The translations under genes were made by a program, and so were the position numbers. A stretch of DNA of 64,000 nucleotides from Terriglobia bacterium (GTDB lineage: Bacteria; Acidobacteriota; Terriglobia; Terriglobales; Acidobacteriaceae), in the NCBI GenBank assembly GCA_020072845.1, contig JAIQGF010000011.1, positions 62,001 through 126,000 of the forward strand. The letters run 5' to 3'. The notes below the pieces were generated by a model, which did no database searches, was not told the origin of the DNA, and was given only the letters and a program-made list of their open reading frames with translations. This document shows, one piece after another, positions 1 to 8,123 of this stretch (positions are counted from its first letter, which is position 1; each line of letters begins with the position of its first letter).

Positions 1-566
1 ACGCGCGGCGTGGTCACAACGCGGCCGGCGCGCCATTTGTCATCCAGGATGGTGAGGTCGGAAAACGTGGTCAGGTCCTTGCCGTTGTCGCGCGCGCGCG
101 TGATGCCCAGCGCCTGCGTTAGCCGGCCGGGACCGGTGGTCAACAACCGCAAGTCCGTTACGCGCGGCTCGCGTTCCGGCACAGAAAGCCCGCGCGCTGC
201 AAACATCTGCGTCAATCCAACAACCGGTTCCAGCGCGCGAAACAGCACGCACCCCGCTTTGCCTTCCGCCATGCAGGAGACGTTCAGGCAATAGTGATTG
301 CCGTAGATCAGGTACACGTAGGCGAAGCCGGGCGCGCCGAACAGCACCAGGTTGCGCGCGGTGGGCCCGGAGGCGGCGTGCGCGGCGGGATCGTTCGCGC
401 CCATATAGGCCTCGACTTCCACGATGCGTCCCGCCAGCAGCTTGCGTCCATGTTTGCGGACCAGGACCTTGCCCAGCAGTTCGCGCGCGACGCGGCGCGG
501 GTCGCGGTCGTAAAACCGGCGCGACAGCGTGCGCGCGCGCGTGATGTCGAATCCCGGATCGCGCAT
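1..566 (-). CDS. DNA-3-methyladenine glycosylase, AAG/MPG family (3' end outside window)
   Basis: Base-excision repair glycosylase that removes alkylated purines (family knowledge). Read on the minus strand from ATG 566, the protein begins MRDPGFDITRA and has the family signature RIVEVEAY at about residues 47-54; Glu52 corresponds to the catalytic Glu of human AAG. YLIYGNHYCLNV follows, then LTTGPGRLTQALGI, both typical of Pfam AAG. About 188 codons are visible and the last part lies left of base 1. The gene is followed upstream by a short ACGGAT-type repeat and then the peroxiredoxin on the same strand. High confidence in the family; the exact start is the first ATG in a conserved frame. Confidence 0.9.
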   Translation of the reverse strand, partial: MRDPGFDITRARTLSRRFYDRDPRRVARELLGKVLVRKHGRKLLAGRIVEVEAYMGANDPAAHAASGPTARNLVLFGAPGFAYVYLIYGNHYCLNVSCMAEGKAGCVLFRALEPVVGLTQMFAARGLSVPEREPRVTDLRLLTTGPGRLTQALGITRARDNGKDLTTFSDLTILDDKWRAGRVVTTPR

Positions 567-574
567 ATAAGACT

Positions 575-606
575 AGCCACGGATTTCCACGGATGGACAC
601 GGATCA
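575..606. repeat. Short ACGGAT-type degenerate repeat
   Basis: The spacer between the glycosylase and the peroxiredoxin carries CCACGGAT, TCCACGGAT and ACACGGAT in tandem. It is the same unit that forms the large inverted array at 3484-3647. Confidence 0.6.
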
Positions 607-618
607 GCGATCCGCGGT

Positions 619-1077
619 TCAGCTTTGTTTCAACGCTGCCAGCACCTCGGCGGCGTGCCCCGCAGCCTTGACGCCGCGGAACTCGTGCTTCAGCTTGCCG
701 TCGGGCCCGATCACGAACGTGCTGCGCTCGATGCCCATCACCTTTTTCCCGTACATATTTTTTTCTTTCAGCACGCCGTAGGCCCGGGCGAGCTTCTTCT
801 CCGCGTCGGAGAGCAGCGTAAACGGCAGCTTGAATTGCTCCTGGAATTTCTTCAGCGCGCGCGGCGAGTCGGGCGAGCTGGCCACCACCTCGACGCCGGC
901 TTTCTTGAACTTGGCGTATTCGTCACGAAACTCGGACGCTTCCACGTTTCAACCGGGAGTGTTGGCCTTCGGGAAGAAATACAGGACTACGGTCTTGTCG
1001 CGAAAGTCTTTCAGCGACGTGCTCTTTTCGTCCTGATCGGGCAAATTAAACTCGGGGGCTTTATCATTGACTTGCAT
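619..1077 (-). CDS. BCP-type peroxiredoxin, candidate selenoprotein (UGA at the peroxidatic position)
   Basis: Thiol/selenol peroxidase of the PrxQ/BCP family that reduces peroxides, probably with thioredoxin. Read from ATG 1077 (GGAGAA upstream), the first 42 codons end ...FFPKANTPG. An in-frame UGA at 951-949 follows as codon 43, then NVEASEFRDEY continues in the same frame to a normal stop. Without the UGA the product is 152 aa, the usual length for BCP. The UGA lies exactly where BCPs have the catalytic Cys (TPGCTVEA...). The residue five positions later, Cys in two-cysteine BCPs, is Ser here, so this would be a 1-Sec type. Frame, length, downstream motifs (GIERSTFVIGPDGK) and ribosome-binding site are intact, which argues against decay. 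No selA, selB, selC or selD is in the window. Alternatives are a nonsense mutation or a sequencing error. Confidence 0.75.
916..931 (-). promoter_or_regulatory. Candidate bacterial SECIS-like hairpin downstream of the UGA
   Basis: On the mRNA strand, nucleotides 18-33 after the UGA can fold as GTTTCG-TGA-CGAATAC: six pairs with one bulged U and a 3-nt loop. The loop starts 24 nt after the UGA and has G as its second base. This fits the loose bacterial SECIS rules (apical loop roughly 16-37 nt away with a G in the first two loop bases). Hairpins this small are common, so this is supporting evidence only. Confidence 0.4.
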
Positions 1078-2509
1078 GATAGTTCTCCGGCGAAAAAGTA
1101 TCTTACACCGCGCCTTGCTCTTGGCGTTGTGCCTCGTCCTGTCGTTGGGCGCGGCGGCACAGCGCACCGCGCGCAAGGCCAAGGGTCCGCGCGCGCTGGC
1201 CCTGGTGGAATGGCCCGCGAACGGCGGCAGCCCGCGCGTCATCCCGGTGACCATCCTGGTGGACGGCCGCTACTACGATGCGTCCATCTACAAGGCGGAC
1301 CCTGTGCCCATGGCGCTGGAGGCCGGTAACGTGTACGAGGTGGAGCAGAGCGGCGCATCCATCGGGATGGTGACGCTCACTGCTGCGCGCCAGGCGAAAA
1401 ATGGCGCGTGGCTCGCCGATGCGCGCTTCCAGACCAACGAACAGTTGGCGGCGGCGCACAGGCCGCGCGATGTTGCTCCACAATCGGCGACCGTAGGTGA
1501 AGGTCCACCGACGTTGCGCCGCGGCGGGCGGCGTTCCGGACGCGACCGGACGCCCCAGCCGACCAGCACGCCCGAACCAAAGTCGGAGCCGCAGCCTCCC
1601 GGAGATGATGGACCGCCCGTGCTGCATAGACCCGCGAGCGAAGAACCGTCGCCGGACGCAACCAAGCCAAGCGATACGGAGAGCAAGCCAACCGATAAGG
1701 CGAATGCGCCACCAGTTCCGCCATCACCGCCGAGCCCGTCGAGTTCGCAGCGGCCGGAGGATTCCGAACATCCGGTGCTGCGGCGCGGGCGTCCAACCGC
1801 CGAGCAGGCGGAGAATCTTCCCGGCGCGGTGGACGCGAAGGCGGCGCCGAAGTCGCCCGCCGCGCCCGCAGGTCCCAGTGCAGCCGCGGCCAAGGCCGCT
1901 GCGGCGCGCCCCGGACGCGTGCTGCCGGCAATCTCCGATGCCGCAGGTCCGGAACCGCACACCTACCTCCTGCCCTGGAACCTGGACGAGCAGGAGCGGC
2001 TGAAGAATTCCATGATCCAGTTAGCGAGCGCCGCGTTGCAGGACTTCGCGCGCACGCACGGCGGCACGCATCCCGGCCCATTGCAGGACGTGCAGGTGCG
2101 CGCTTTCGATCTCACCACCCGCAACGAACCGCAAGTCGTTCTGATGGCGCGCGCCCTTGACGCGCCGGCCGCACCGGTGCGCCGCGCAGGCCCGCGTCCG
2201 GGAGCCAAACCACGCGCGGCAACGCCACCACCGCCGCCGGCAGGCGCGGGATTGACCTACTGGATCACCGTGGCGGCGCGCCAGGATTACAACGGCGAGC
2301 TACGCAAGCTGAAAGTGTGGGCCACCGACAGCAAGCACCTCGATGCCTATCCGCGCGCCGAGCTGATTGACGCCGTGGACGCCGATGGCGATGGCCGCGG
2401 CGAGCTGCTGTTCCGCGAGATATCCGATAACGGCCAGGGTTTTGCCCTGTATCGCGCCACCCCCGACTCCCTCACGCAGCTCTTCAACAGTGCAGAACTG
2501 GAGCACTAG
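1076..2509 (+). CDS. Secreted proline-rich protein of unknown function
   Basis: Not a recognised family. ATG 1076 gives a basic n-region (RRK), a hydrophobic stretch and an AAAQ-like cleavage site, so export is likely. A folded N-terminal part (about 30-120, ending VTLTAARQ) is followed by a long Pro/Ser/Lys/Glu-rich low-complexity linker (about 130-280). A C-terminal domain (about 300-477) contains VDADGDGRGELLF, which looks like a Ca-binding VCBS/FG-GAP-type loop. A TTG start at 1067 is possible but less likely. The start codon overlaps the divergent peroxiredoxin start (CATG serves both strands), so each promoter must lie inside the other gene or be shared. Confidence 0.7.
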   Translation: MIVLRRKSILHRALLLALCLVLSLGAAAQRTARKAKGPRALALVEWPANGGSPRVIPVTILVDGRYYDASIYKADPVPMALEAGNVYEVEQSGASIGMVTLTAARQAKNGAWLADARFQTNEQLAAAHRPRDVAPQSATVGEGPPTLRRGGRRSGRDRTPQPTSTPEPKSEPQPPGDDGPPVLHRPASEEPSPDATKPSDTESKPTDKANAPPVPPSPPSPSSSQRPEDSEHPVLRRGRPTAEQAENLPGAVDAKAAPKSPAAPAGPSAAAAKAAAARPGRVLPAISDAAGPEPHTYLLPWNLDEQERLKNSMIQLASAALQDFARTHGGTHPGPLQDVQVRAFDLTTRNEPQVVLMARALDAPAAPVRRAGPRPGAKPRAATPPPPPAGAGLTYWITVAARQDYNGELRKLKVWATDSKHLDAYPRAELIDAVDADGDGRGELLFREISDNGQGFALYRATPDSLTQLFNSAELEH

Positions 2510-2516
2510 CGGGGTA

Positions 2517-2544
2517 TTCACATCCCTTCACGCGCGTGTACAAT
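2517..2544 (+). promoter_or_regulatory. Sigma-70-like promoter of the metallo-hydrolase
   Basis: TTCACA at 2517-2522 and TACAAT at 2539-2544, spaced 16 nt, lie 30 bp before the start codon of the following gene. Both boxes are one mismatch from consensus. Confidence 0.55.
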
Positions 2545-2573
2545 GCTCCGCGTTTCTAACGTGAGGAGCGTCC

Positions 2574-3485
2574 ATGCGGAAACTTCTGTGGTGCCTGATA
2601 GTGCTCGCGTTCGTGGCCGCCGCGCAGGGGCAGGATTTCAGCAAAGTCCAGATCAAGGTCACCAAGGTCGCAGGATCGGTGTACATGCTGGAGGGCGCGG
2701 GCGGAAACATCGGCGTTTCCGTGGGCGAGGACGGCATTGTCATCGTGGACGATCAGTTCGCCCCCCTAGCGGAAAAGATCCAGGCGGCGCTGCGGCAGAT
2801 TACCGACAAGCCGGTGCGCTTCGTGATCAACACCCACTGGCATTTTGACCACACCGGCGGCAACGCCTATTTCCAGAAGCAGGGTCCGATCATCGCGCAG
2901 GAAAACGTGCGCGAGCGCATGAAGAACGGCGCCAACCTGCTCGGCACTGAGGTGAAACCCGCGCCCAAGGAAGCGCTGCCCATCATCACCTTCAACGACC
3001 GCGCCACGGTGCACCTGAACGGCGAGGACATTCGCGCCATCCACTTTCCCCACGGGCACACCGACGGCGATGCGGTCATCTTTTTTCCGCAGTCCAATGT
3101 CGTGCACATGGGCGACGACTTCGTCACCTACGGTTTTCCGTTCATTGACCTGGCGAGCGGCGGCGGCGTACGAGGCATGATCGCGGCCGTCGAAAAGGTG
3201 ATGGCAACGGTTCCGGCGGACGCCAAGGTGATTCCGGGACACGGCCAGCTCTCGACCGTGGCCGACATGAAGCCGTTCGTCGCCATGCTGAAGGACTGCA
3301 TGGCGCGCGTGCAGAAGGGCATCGATCAGGGGAAAACGCTGGAGCAACTCAAGCAGCAAAAAGTTCTCGCGGGTTACGAGATCTGGGGCGGCGAAGGCAA
3401 GTTCATCACCACCGACAAATTCATCGAGACGCTGTACAACGACCTGAAGGGCAACAAGACGGGCGAGTTTATCAAGCACAACTAA
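2574..3485 (+). CDS. Secreted MBL-fold metallo-hydrolase
   Basis: Metallo-beta-lactamase-fold hydrolase with signal peptide (about 1-20, cleavage near AQGQ). The zinc motif is NTHWHFDHTGG (His88, His90, Asp92, His93). A later metal His lies in HFPHGHTDGD, another in VIPGHG. At 303 aa it matches the periplasmic acidobacterial/SoxH-like MBL proteins rather than true beta-lactamases, which are shorter. The substrate cannot be told from sequence. GAGG precedes ATG 2574 at good spacing and a promoter is visible upstream. The gene converges on gatB across an inverted repeat. Confidence 0.85.
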   Translation: MRKLLWCLIVLAFVAAAQGQDFSKVQIKVTKVAGSVYMLEGAGGNIGVSVGEDGIVIVDDQFAPLAEKIQAALRQITDKPVRFVINTHWHFDHTGGNAYFQKQGPIIAQENVRERMKNGANLLGTEVKPAPKEALPIITFNDRATVHLNGEDIRAIHFPHGHTDGDAVIFFPQSNVVHMGDDFVTYGFPFIDLASGGGVRGMIAAVEKVMATVPADAKVIPGHGQLSTVADMKPFVAMLKDCMARVQKGIDQGKTLEQLKQQKVLAGYEIWGGEGKFITTDKFIETLYNDLKGNKTGEFIKHN

Positions 3486-3647
3486 CCACGGATCGCCACG
3501 GATTAGCACGGATCAAGACAAGTCAGAAGTAAGAACGGCCACTCGAAAACTACGCGGATTCTCCGCCGCTTTTACTCCTGATTTCTTACTTCTTAATTCT
3601 GACTTCCGATCTTCTGATCCGTGTTTATCCGTGGCGATCCGTGGTTA
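3484..3647. repeat. Inverted array of ACGGAT and AGAAGT units between convergent genes
   Basis: The left arm reads AACCACGGATCGCCACGGAT followed by AGTCAGAAGTAAGAA. The right arm is the near-exact reverse complement (TTCTTACTTC...ATCCGTGGCGATCCGTGGTT). Both strands would form one long imperfect hairpin over about 160 bp. No ORF lies inside. It may act as a bidirectional terminator for the metallo-hydrolase gene and gatB. Confidence 0.7.
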
Positions 3648-5135
3648 AACAAGTTTTTTCTCCAGCAGCTCATTCACCAGCGCCGGATTCGCCTGGCCCT
3701 TCGACGCCTTCATCACCTGGCCGACAAAGAAGCCCTTCATCGTTGTCTTGCCGGCGCGATACTGCTCCAACTGCTTGGGATTGGCGGCGAGCACGTCGTC
3801 AATCATCTTTTCGATGGCGGCGGTGTCGCTGATCTGCTGCGGTTTTTCCTGCTCGTAGATGGCGGGAAAATCCTGTTTGCGCTCGAACGCCTTGTCGTAA
3901 AGGTCCTTCAGGATTTTGCCGGAGATGGCGCCGGATTCCACCAAGTCGGCGGACATGGCGACGCCCTGCATGGAAATCGGCGACTGCTCGATTTCCAGCC
4001 CCTGCGCCTTCAATCGGCCGAGCAGGTCGCCGATCACCAGGTTGGCGACGCGCTTGGGATTCTTGGCGGCGCGGGCGGCGGATTCGAATTGGTCGGCCAT
4101 CCTCTGCGTCCGGGTGAGCGTGGAGGCGTCGTCCTCGGTGAGCCCGTACTCGCTCACCATGCGCGCCCTGCGGGCTTCGGGCAATTCGGGCAACGTGGCG
4201 CGAATCTGCTGCTGCCACGCGGCGTCCACCACCAGCGGCAACAGGTCGGGCTCGGGGAAATAGCGGTAATCGTGCGCCTCTTCCTTGGAGCGCATGCTGT
4301 ACGTTTTGCCTTCGTTCGAGTTGAACAGGCGCGTCTCCTGCGCAATGCGTCCGCCGGACTCGATCACGGTGATGTGGCGCCCGATTTCATATTCCAGCGC
4401 CTGGCGGATGAAGCGAAACGAATTCACGTTCTTGATCTCGGTCTTGGTGCCGAATTTTTCCTGGCCGGCAGGACGCACGCTGATGTTGGCATCGCAGCGC
4501 AGCGAGCCTTCCTCCATGTTGACGTCGCTGACGCCCGTGTAAAGGATGATCTCCTTCAGGCGCGTCAGGTATGCGTGCGCCTCCTCGGGCGAGCGGATGT
4601 CGGGCTCGCTGACGATCTCAAGCAGCGGCACGCCGCAGCGGTTCAGGTCCAGATAGGTGCGCTCGTAGGAATCGGGAAAGCCTTCGTGCAGGCTCTTGCC
4701 CGCATCCTCTTCCAGGTGGACGCGGGTGATGCCGATCTTCTTGGTTGTGGCGCGGGCGCCCTCGCCCGCGGCTGCCGGCACTTCAATCCACCCGAACTCC
4801 GCCAGCGGCTTGTCGTATTGCGAAACCTGGAAACCTTTGGGCAGGTCGGGATAAAAGTAATTCTTGCGCGCGAAGATGGAGCGCTCATTGATGCGGCAGT
4901 TCAGCGCCATGGCGGCAAGAGTCGCGAATTCCACCGCCTTCTTGTTCAGCACCGGCAGCGCACCCGGCAGGCCGAGGCAAACGGGACAGACATTGGTGTT
5001 CGGCGGGTCGCCAAAACGAGTCGAGCACGAACAAAAGATCTTGCTGGCGGTCAGCAGTTGGACGTGAACTTCCAGGCCGATGACCGGCTCGTAGCGGGCG
5101 CGAACGCCAGCGCGTGTGTCCTGGGTGGTGAACAT
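3645..5135 (-). CDS. gatB: Aspartyl/glutamyl-tRNA amidotransferase subunit B
   Basis: Subunit B of GatCAB, which amidates Glu-tRNA(Gln)/Asp-tRNA(Asn) made by non-discriminating synthetases. The 496-aa length is right. [13 protein letters not shown] near the N-terminus, the zinc cysteines [41 protein letters not shown] and the C-terminal YqeY-like helical domain (ending [20 protein letters not shown]) are all present. gatA and gatC are not in the window. YqeY, a homologue of the C-terminal domain, is encoded a little upstream on the same strand, separated by the RAYT element. Confidence 0.96.
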   Translation of the reverse strand: MFTTQDTRAGVRARYEPVIGLEVHVQLLTASKIFCSCSTRFGDPPNTNVCPVCLGLPGALPVLNKKAVEFATLAAMALNCRINERSIFARKNYFYPDLPKGFQVSQYDKPLAEFGWIEVPAAAGEGARATTKKIGITRVHLEEDAGKSLHEGFPDSYERTYLDLNRCGVPLLEIVSEPDIRSPEEAHAYLTRLKEIILYTGVSDVNMEEGSLRCDANISVRPAGQEKFGTKTEIKNVNSFRFIRQALEYEIGRHITVIESGGRIAQETRLFNSNEGKTYSMRSKEEAHDYRYFPEPDLLPLVVDAAWQQQIRATLPELPEARRARMVSEYGLTEDDASTLTRTQRMADQFESAARAAKNPKRVANLVIGDLLGRLKAQGLEIEQSPISMQGVAMSADLVESGAISGKILKDLYDKAFERKQDFPAIYEQEKPQQISDTAAIEKMIDDVLAANPKQLEQYRAGKTTMKGFFVGQVMKASKGQANPALVNELLEKKLV

Positions 5136-5172
5136 TCGAACGATAGTTTACAACCGATATAAGTGGGCTGGC

Positions 5173-5305
5173 GATGTATCAGGGCACGACTGATGTATCA
5201 GGGCACGACTGATGTATCAGGGCACGACTGATGTATCAGGGCACGACTGATGTATCAGGGCACGACTGATGTATCAGGGCACGACTGATGTATCAGGGCA
5301 CGACT
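5173..5305 (+). repeat. Seven perfect 19-bp tandem repeats (REP half-sites)
   Basis: The unit GATGTATCAGGGCACGACT starts at 5173, 5192, 5211, 5230, 5249, 5268 and 5287 with no visible mismatch. The last copy continues into the palindrome at the left end of the RAYT element. The array is therefore an amplification of one end of the REP inverted repeat. Confidence 0.95.
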
Positions 5306-5902
5306 TCAGTCGTGCCGACCGGAGCTACCAACGACCGGGCTTTAGCCCCTGCGAACGGATTCCCGTCCAACTCGTAGCCGGGGTATGCCGAACCGTACTC
5401 CCATTGTTCGGGCGAAGTGACCAGCCCCGCCCTGACGGGATTTTCCCGAATGTACGTGCGGCGTGCGAGGAATGCCTCGGAACTAAAGATTCTGACCTCC
5501 GAGAAACCACGCTGCCAAACCGCGCCCTGAAATTGCAGTTCGTGAGATGCTCGGTACGAAAAGCCGCCTTTCATGAGCTGAACAGCGCGTTCAATGGTAA
5601 GGTCTGACCCCACAGTGATCAATGCGTGCAGGTGATCCGGCATGACGACGAAGTCGTGCAAGGCGTATTTATGCTGAGCACGATAATGATAGAGAACATC
5701 AACGAGCAGACGCGCCATGCGGTGACTTTGTAGCAAGCGCCGGTGTCCCCATGCGGCAGTCGTCACGAAGAAGGTGCGATTCGCTTGAAGAGGCTGGCTA
5801 GGATCGGCATTGCGAGTTGGGATTGCCATGAGTGCCTCAGGGGCTAAAGCCCTGTAAGATCGACGACGTTTCGGCACGACTGAAGTCGTGCCCTGATACA
5901 TC
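5287..5902. mobile_element. RAYT element bounded by 30-bp perfect inverted repeats
   Basis: Bases 5287-5316 and 5873-5902 are perfect 30-bp reverse complements. Each carries the hairpin GGCACGACT-TC-AGTCGTGCC followed by GATGTATCA. A second nested inverted pair, GGGCTTTAGCCCCTG (5337-5351 and 5838-5852), lies inside. Between them is one tyrosine transposase gene. This is the arrangement expected for a REP/REPIN-RAYT unit inserted between gatB and yqeY. Confidence 0.85.
5293..5829 (-). CDS. REP-associated tyrosine transposase (RAYT, IS200-like Y1 family)
   Basis: Single-strand HUH transposase domesticated with REP sequences. The motif MPDHLHALI gives the HUH histidines, and the C-terminal part QRGFSEVRIFSSEAFLARRTYIRENPVRAGL is typical of RAYTs. 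The start is taken at ATG 5829 (MAIPTRNADPS); an upstream in-frame extension would only translate the REP hairpin. The product is about 178 aa. The last residues (GTTEVVP) and the stop codon are read from the left terminal REP palindrome, so the coding end is fused to the repeat. Confidence 0.9.
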   Translation of the reverse strand: MAIPTRNADPSQPLQANRTFFVTTAAWGHRRLLQSHRMARLLVDVLYHYRAQHKYALHDFVVMPDHLHALITVGSDLTIERAVQLMKGGFSYRASHELQFQGAVWQRGFSEVRIFSSEAFLARRTYIRENPVRAGLVTSPEQWEYGSAYPGYELDGNPFAGAKARSLVAPVGTTEVVP

Positions 5903-5914
5903 GATCTGAATGTG

Positions 5915-6367
5915 CTATTTCCCTGCCAGCTCCTTCTTCACCGTCTCGCTCACCACTTTCCCGTCCACGCGGGCGCCGGCGAACTTGGCCATGACGTTTT
6001 TCATCACCGCGCCCATGTCCTTCATCGTGGACGAGCCCATTTCAGCAATCGCTGCCCGAACCGTGGCGGCGATCTCGTCCTCGCCCACCGCCTTGGGCAT
6101 GTAAGTTTCGATGAGCACGATCTCGGCGGCCTCTTTGTCGGCGAGGTCCTGCCGGCCGCCCTTGGTGAACTGCTCGACAGAGTCCTTGCGCTGCTTGATC
6201 AGCGTGCCCAGCACCTGCAGCGCTTCGCGGTCGTCGAGGGGGGCGCGCTTGTCGATTTCCTTGTTCTTGAGCGCGCTTTTGACCATGCGCAGGGTGGAGA
6301 GGCGGCGCTCGTCGCGCGCCTTCATCGCCCCGACCATATCTTTCTGAACTTGCTCGCTGATGCTCAT
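5915..6367 (-). CDS. yqeY: GatB/YqeY domain protein
   Basis: 150-aa stand-alone YqeY protein. It has STLRMVKSALKNKEID near the N-terminus, ETYMPKAVGEDEI in the middle and STMKDMGAVMKNVMAKFAGARVDGKVVSETVKKEL at the end. ATG 6367 begins MSISEQVQKDM; the longer upstream reading has no family match. YqeY is homologous to the tRNA-binding tail domain of GatB and is thought to bind tRNA. It lies upstream of gatB on the same strand but is separated from it by the RAYT element. Confidence 0.93.
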   Translation of the reverse strand: MSISEQVQKDMVGAMKARDERRLSTLRMVKSALKNKEIDKRAPLDDREALQVLGTLIKQRKDSVEQFTKGGRQDLADKEAAEIVLIETYMPKAVGEDEIAATVRAAIAEMGSSTMKDMGAVMKNVMAKFAGARVDGKVVSETVKKELAGK

Positions 6368-6561
6368 GGTGGCTCCTGCGGATGGTGCATCGTGCCGATC
6401 GAAAAATTTCCGCGCTACTCGGCCGAAATCGGTGTCGCCATCGCCCGAGCGCCCATTATAGTGGTGCGTGGGCTTGCGCCGGGGTCTTATGATTCGCGCC
6501 GTGCCGCCCGGGCGATGCGCCGGGAAAATTTCATCGCCGGCCAATCACCAGGACATCAGAG

Positions 6562-6715
6562 TCTGAGTGAGAACCCAATTTCGTAGACGGCGGTGGTCAA
6601 AGTGGGCCGAAAATCCAGCCGCAGAGCGGCGGGATTCGTTAGCCCAGCGCGGCAGCGCTGGGGATAGTGGAAGAAAATTGTCGAGCGCCAGCGGCGCGAC
6701 ACAGGTCTCACACAA
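6562..6715. repeat. Dispersed hairpin element, copy 1
   Basis: Part of the 424-bp gap between yqeY and the aminotransferase. The core GCGGGATTCGTTAGCCCAGC holds the hairpin CCCAGCGC-GGCA-GCGCTGGG at 6643-6662, and GAGCGCCAGCGGCG follows. Related copies are at about 12047, 41620 and 49984. The flanking arms (GAGTGAGAACC on the left, GGTCTCACACA on the right) pair only partly here. The rest of the gap has no recognisable gene. Confidence 0.75.
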
Positions 6716-6791
6716 TCTCATCAGCTTCGAAGCGTAGCTCATCAGCAATCATCCGGCGGAATCATTCCGTCATTACACGAGGACGGCAATC

Positions 6792-7982
6792 ATGTTACGC
6801 AAGAATCGGCTCTTCACTCCGGGGCCGACGCCTCTTCTGCCGGCCGCGCAGATGGCCATGGCGGCGGCCAACCTTCATCACCGGACCGCGGACTTTCGCG
6901 CGCTCTATACGCGCCTGCTGGCGGACCTGAAAACCTTTGTCGGCACGCACCATGACGTGGTGCTGATGGCGTCGTCGGGCAGCGGGGCGATGGAAGCCTC
7001 GGTGGCCAACCTGACTTCGCCCGGCGACAAGGTGCTGGTGCTGACCGCGGGAAAGTTTGGCGAGCGCTGGACCGAGCTGGCCAAGGCGTACGGCCTTGCC
7101 GCCGATGTTGTCAGCGCACCGTATGGCCAGACTTTCGCGCTCGATGCCGTGCGCGCGCGGCTCACGCCCGACACGCGCGCCGTCTACATGCAGGCGACGG
7201 AAAGCTCGACCGGCGTGCGTCACGACGTCGAAGGGGTGGCGGGTCTGGTGCGCGAGTCCGCTCACGACACGCTGCTGGTGGTGGACGCGATCACCGGCCT
7301 GGGCACCACCCGGTTCGACGTGGACGGGTGGGGCATTGACGTCATCATCGGCGGCTCGCAGAAGGCGGTGATGGTGCCGCCCGGACTGGCCTACTGCGCC
7401 GTGAGCCCGCGCGCGTGGTCGCGCATGGAAAACGCGAAATCCCCGCGCTATTACTTTGACCTGCGCAAGGAACGCAAGGCCGGCGCCAAGGGCGAGTCGG
7501 CGTTCACGCCGGCCATCGCGCTGGTGGCGGCGCTCGCCGCCGCCATGGATTACATCCGCGAAGCCGGCGCGGGCAATCTGGCCGCCGGACGTGACGCGCT
7601 GATCGCCAACGCCGCGCTCTGCGCCGAGATGACCCGGGCCGGAGCGCGTGCGCTGGGATTGAAGCTGTACGCGAGCGTGCCGTCCAACGCGCTGACCGCG
7701 ATTGCGGCGCCGGACGGGCTTGACTCCGGCGTAATCGTCAAAGCGTTTCGCGACAACTTTGGCGCGGTGGTGGCCGCCGGCCAGGGCGATGTGATGAAGT
7801 CCGCCCTCTTTCGCATTGCCCACCTCGGGTACTACGATTATCTGGACACCATCGGCATCATCGCGGCGCTGGAGCAGGTGATGGCGCGCATTCGCCCGGT
7901 GGAATTTGGCACGGCAGTGGCGGCGGCGCAAACGGTGTACGCCGAGCGCTGCGGCGCAAAACCCGCAGCAAGCGCTGTGTAG
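6792..7982 (+). CDS. Class V aminotransferase (alanine-glyoxylate/serine-type), probable serine pathway enzyme
   Basis: PLP-dependent fold type I enzyme of the SGAT/AGT family, 396 aa. FTPGPTPLLPAA is the N-terminal signature and ASSGSGAMEA binds the cofactor phosphate. VDAITGLGTT supplies the Asp that contacts the pyridine nitrogen, and Lys191 in IGGSQKAVMVPPG is the Schiff-base lysine. GAGG precedes ATG 6792. It is 140 bp upstream of serA on the same strand. Family knowledge allows alanine-glyoxylate, serine-pyruvate or phosphoserine transamination; the serA context favours use as the phosphohydroxypyruvate/phosphoserine step (inference). Confidence 0.85.
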   Translation: MLRKNRLFTPGPTPLLPAAQMAMAAANLHHRTADFRALYTRLLADLKTFVGTHHDVVLMASSGSGAMEASVANLTSPGDKVLVLTAGKFGERWTELAKAYGLAADVVSAPYGQTFALDAVRARLTPDTRAVYMQATESSTGVRHDVEGVAGLVRESAHDTLLVVDAITGLGTTRFDVDGWGIDVIIGGSQKAVMVPPGLAYCAVSPRAWSRMENAKSPRYYFDLRKERKAGAKGESAFTPAIALVAALAAAMDYIREAGAGNLAAGRDALIANAALCAEMTRAGARALGLKLYASVPSNALTAIAAPDGLDSGVIVKAFRDNFGAVVAAGQGDVMKSALFRIAHLGYYDYLDTIGIIAALEQVMARIRPVEFGTAVAAAQTVYAERCGAKPAASAV

Positions 7983-8014
7983 GGCTTATTCTTGTGCGCG
8001 GCCCGAAACAGCCG

Positions 8015-8095
8015 TTAGTCGTTGGTCGTTAGTCGTTCGCAACTCCTTTCGGCCATCGACCATCGACCATCGACCATCGACCATCGACGACTAGC
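8015..8095. repeat. GTCGTTAGTCGTT / CCATCGACCATCGAC degenerate repeats
   Basis: The spacer before serA holds TAGTCGTTGGTCGTTAGTCG followed by four to five copies of ACCATCG. The GTCG and CGAC parts are partly complementary, as in the other inverted arrays. Confidence 0.6.
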
Positions 8096-8123
8096 GCCAT
8101 AACAGACCATAGCGGCAGGTGTT

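Noticed and set aside
949-951. Frameshift or pseudogene explanation of the peroxiredoxin
   Set aside because: Both halves are in the same frame and the join is a single UGA at the catalytic position. A frameshift would change frame, and decay would be expected to leave other damage; none is seen.
3621-5162. Long plus-strand ORF over gatB
   Set aside because: It is the antisense shadow of gatB; its protein has no recognisable motifs, whereas the minus strand encodes a complete GatB.
5173-5305. CRISPR array
   Set aside because: The 19-bp units are directly adjacent with no spacers, and they match the RAYT terminal repeat.
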